Shown: positions 62,635 to 64,000 of the stretch, in pieces
How positions within the stretch are numbered: the first letter of the stretch is position 1
Layout: every line of letters begins with the position of its first letter
From: Hanstruepera neustonica
GTDB taxonomy: Bacteria; Bacteroidota; Bacteroidia; Flavobacteriales; Flavobacteriaceae
Assembly: GCF_002895005.1 (NCBI RefSeq)
Contig: NZ_POWF01000001.1
Coordinates: 474,344 to 538,343, forward strand
DNA: 64,000 nucleotides
Reading direction: 5' to 3'
The notes under the pieces: generated by a model
What the model was told of the DNA's origin: nothing
Seen by the model: only the letters and a program-made list of their open reading frames with translations
Databases searched by the model: none
Translations under genes and position numbers: made by a program

Positions 62635-63567
62635 ATGAATAACTGGATTACCTTATTTCTGGTGCTGATTTTAGGCAGTGCGACTGGTTGTAATGCGCAA
62701 AAAAAAGAATTATACACTACAACTCCAATAACCTTTCTATTTAATACAGATTCTTTATTGCATCATGTTAAAATATTGTCTTCGGATACTTTTGAAGGAC
62801 GACGTACAGGAACTATGGGTGCTTTAAAAGCAAAGGACTATATTGTTTCGGAGCTTCAAAAACGAAAGGTTGAACCGTTGGTTGCTAATTATGAACAGGC
62901 ATTCTCATTTTCATCACGTCAAAAAGACTACCAAGGCATCAATATTTTAGGTCTAATTGAAGGAACAGATTTTAAAGACAATTATATTGTCATCAGTGCA
63001 CACTATGATCATGAAGGTATAAAAAATGGTCAGATTTATAATGGTGCCGATGATGACGCATCAGGTGTTAGTGCGCTGCTCGCTTTTGCTGAATATTTTC
63101 AAAAACATCCCCCAAAACACTCGGTAATTTTAGCCTTTTTTGATGCCGAAGAATTAGGGCTTCAGGGGTCACGTTACTATGTGGATAATACGATAGTACC
63201 AATTGGAAACATTAAGTTGAACTTGAATTTGGATATGGTGAGTAGAAATGACCAGAATGAATTATATATCACTGGTGCCCGAGATAATGAAGCTATTCAA
63301 AATGCCATTCAAAACCAGAATGCTTCAAATGATTTTGAGTTTCTAATGGGTCATGATGGAAAAGATGGGAAACAAAATTGGACCTATTCATCAGATCATG
63401 GATCTTTTTTCAGAAAAGGTATTCCATTTCTTTATTTTGGAGTTGAAGACCATAAAGATTATCACACACCAACCGATGATTACGAGAATATCCACCCTGA
63501 ATTTTATAAATTAGCGGTTCAAAGCATCATCTCACTTTTTGTTGAAATAGACTCATTGGAGCTCTAG
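62635..63567 (+). CDS. M28-family zinc aminopeptidase lipoprotein
   Basis: A 310-residue di-zinc peptidase exported as a lipoprotein (lipobox S-A-T-G-C, Cys19). Zinc ligands: His123 (SAHYDHEG), the Asp cluster at 139-141 (GADDDASG), Glu172/Glu173 (FFDAEELG), Asp200 (NLDMVSRND) and a C-terminal His in DHKDYHTPTDD. The sequence suits an aminopeptidase of the M28 family in the periplasm or at the surface. It precedes a MutS-like gene by 16 bases and may be co-transcribed with it. Confidence 0.93.
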   Translation: MNNWITLFLVLILGSATGCNAQKKELYTTTPITFLFNTDSLLHHVKILSSDTFEGRRTGTMGALKAKDYIVSELQKRKVEPLVANYEQAFSFSSRQKDYQGINILGLIEGTDFKDNYIVISAHYDHEGIKNGQIYNGADDDASGVSALLAFAEYFQKHPPKHSVILAFFDAEELGLQGSRYYVDNTIVPIGNIKLNLNLDMVSRNDQNELYITGARDNEAIQNAIQNQNASNDFEFLMGHDGKDGKQNWTYSSDHGSFFRKGIPFLYFGVEDHKDYHTPTDDYENIHPEFYKLAVQSIISLFVEIDSLEL

Positions 63568-63583
63568 CTATAAAACACATTTC

Positions 63584-64000
63584 ATGCAAAACCCGCAAGA
63601 TTTTTATTCTGAACAATTAAACCACTACCAAAAAATTGTCAAGGATTTAAACAAACAACTTATTAGGTTAAGTACGCTACGTGTTTTGGTTTTTGTGTTG
63701 ACAGTCCTTGGAATTTACTTCACCTATCCTAATTGGGTTTTAGTGGCCATCATAGCTGTTTTAGGGATTGGTATTTTTCTGGCTTTGTTATCCAGATATA
63801 CAAATGTAAAATACAATCGTGATTTAAATAAGGCTTTGGTTACTATCAATGAAGAAGAGTTGCTTATAGCTTCCGGAGACTTTCATCACAGACCCAATGG
63901 TAATGCATTTCAAGATCCGAAGCATTTTTATAGCTTGGACATAGATTTGTTTGGAAAAGGGTCCTTTTTTCAATTCATCAACAGAACAACTATACCTGAA
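63584..64000 (+). CDS. Membrane-anchored MutS-family protein, N-terminal part (3' end outside window)
   Basis: The frame opens at ATG 63584 and continues past the window edge; 139 codons are visible. Residues about 8-32 are charged and helical, then two transmembrane segments (about 37-52 and 56-72: LRVLVFVLTVLGIYFTY, VLVAIIAVLGIGIFLALL). After a helical linker comes HFYSLDIDLFGKGSFFQFIN, the start of the MutS lever region as found in flavobacterial MutS-like proteins that lack the mismatch-binding domain. The ATPase should follow outside the window. Function is unproven; it is not the canonical mismatch-repair MutS. Confidence 0.8.
   Translation, partial: MQNPQDFYSEQLNHYQKIVKDLNKQLIRLSTLRVLVFVLTVLGIYFTYPNWVLVAIIAVLGIGIFLALLSRYTNVKYNRDLNKALVTINEEELLIASGDFHHRPNGNAFQDPKHFYSLDIDLFGKGSFFQFINRTTIPE

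Overview
The window is a compact, AT-rich bacterial chromosome segment from a member of the Bacteroidetes, almost certainly the family Flavobacteriaceae (genus not resolvable by eye). The evidence is two SusC/RagA-like TonB-dependent receptors with carboxypeptidase-regulatory N-domains, a type IX secretion (T9SS) C-terminal sorting domain, many lipoproteins with Bacteroidetes-style signal peptides, the flavobacterial SUF operon with DUF59 and DUF2480 companions, DksA-like proteins without zinc cysteines, absence of obvious Shine-Dalgarno sequences, and repeated TAnnTTTG -7 promoter boxes. No rRNA, tRNA, CRISPR array, insertion sequence or prophage was seen, and no gap between genes exceeds about 220 bases.

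Layout. 1-1.4 kb: the end of one TPR-tailed protein and a complete paralogue, an esterase-fold protein whose nucleophile serine is replaced by asparagine. 1.5-8 kb: housekeeping (radA, ileS, a DksA-like regulator, a DUF2807-type protein, lspA). 8-11 kb (minus): 5-formyl-THF cyclo-ligase, aspartoacylase-like hydrolase, RimK ATP-grasp ligase and a retropepsin-like RimK-associated protease. 11-15 kb: uvrC coupled to an outer-membrane patatin/BamA-like fusion. 15-22 kb: aromatic amino acid catabolism (hmgA, hppD, kynA) interleaved with a DUF3108 protein, an M23 peptidase and pgi. 22-32 kb: two TonB-dependent receptors, a small 4-TM protein, and a probable extracellular nucleic-acid or phosphoester scavenging locus (two EEP-fold phosphodiesterases around a receptor and a DUF5689 lipoprotein). 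32-44 kb: hflX, a DUF3078 protein and the SUF iron-sulfur assembly genes in two blocks, interrupted by an M43 metalloprotease with its own terminators and carrying embedded lipoprotein genes.

The most unusual region is 43.6-51.0 kb (minus): six tightly packed genes for exported proteins. They are three paralogous choice-of-anchor-B/LVIVD propellers with three different surface-attachment formats, a seven-repeat propeller lipoprotein, an MbnP-like copper-protein lipoprotein and an MbnH-like di-haem peroxidase. By homology with MbnP/MbnH of methanobactin operons, the last two should form a copper-binding protein matured by tryptophan-to-kynurenine oxidation. The linkage to histidine-rich propellers suggests a surface metal-handling or redox system not described as such to my knowledge.

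51-64 kb: thiL, a small Cys/His protein, an alpha/beta hydrolase, a BrnQ transporter, a Xaa-Pro aminopeptidase, a VPS10/BNR-repeat secreted protein, the sdhCAB operon, an M28 peptidase and the start of a membrane-anchored MutS-like protein.
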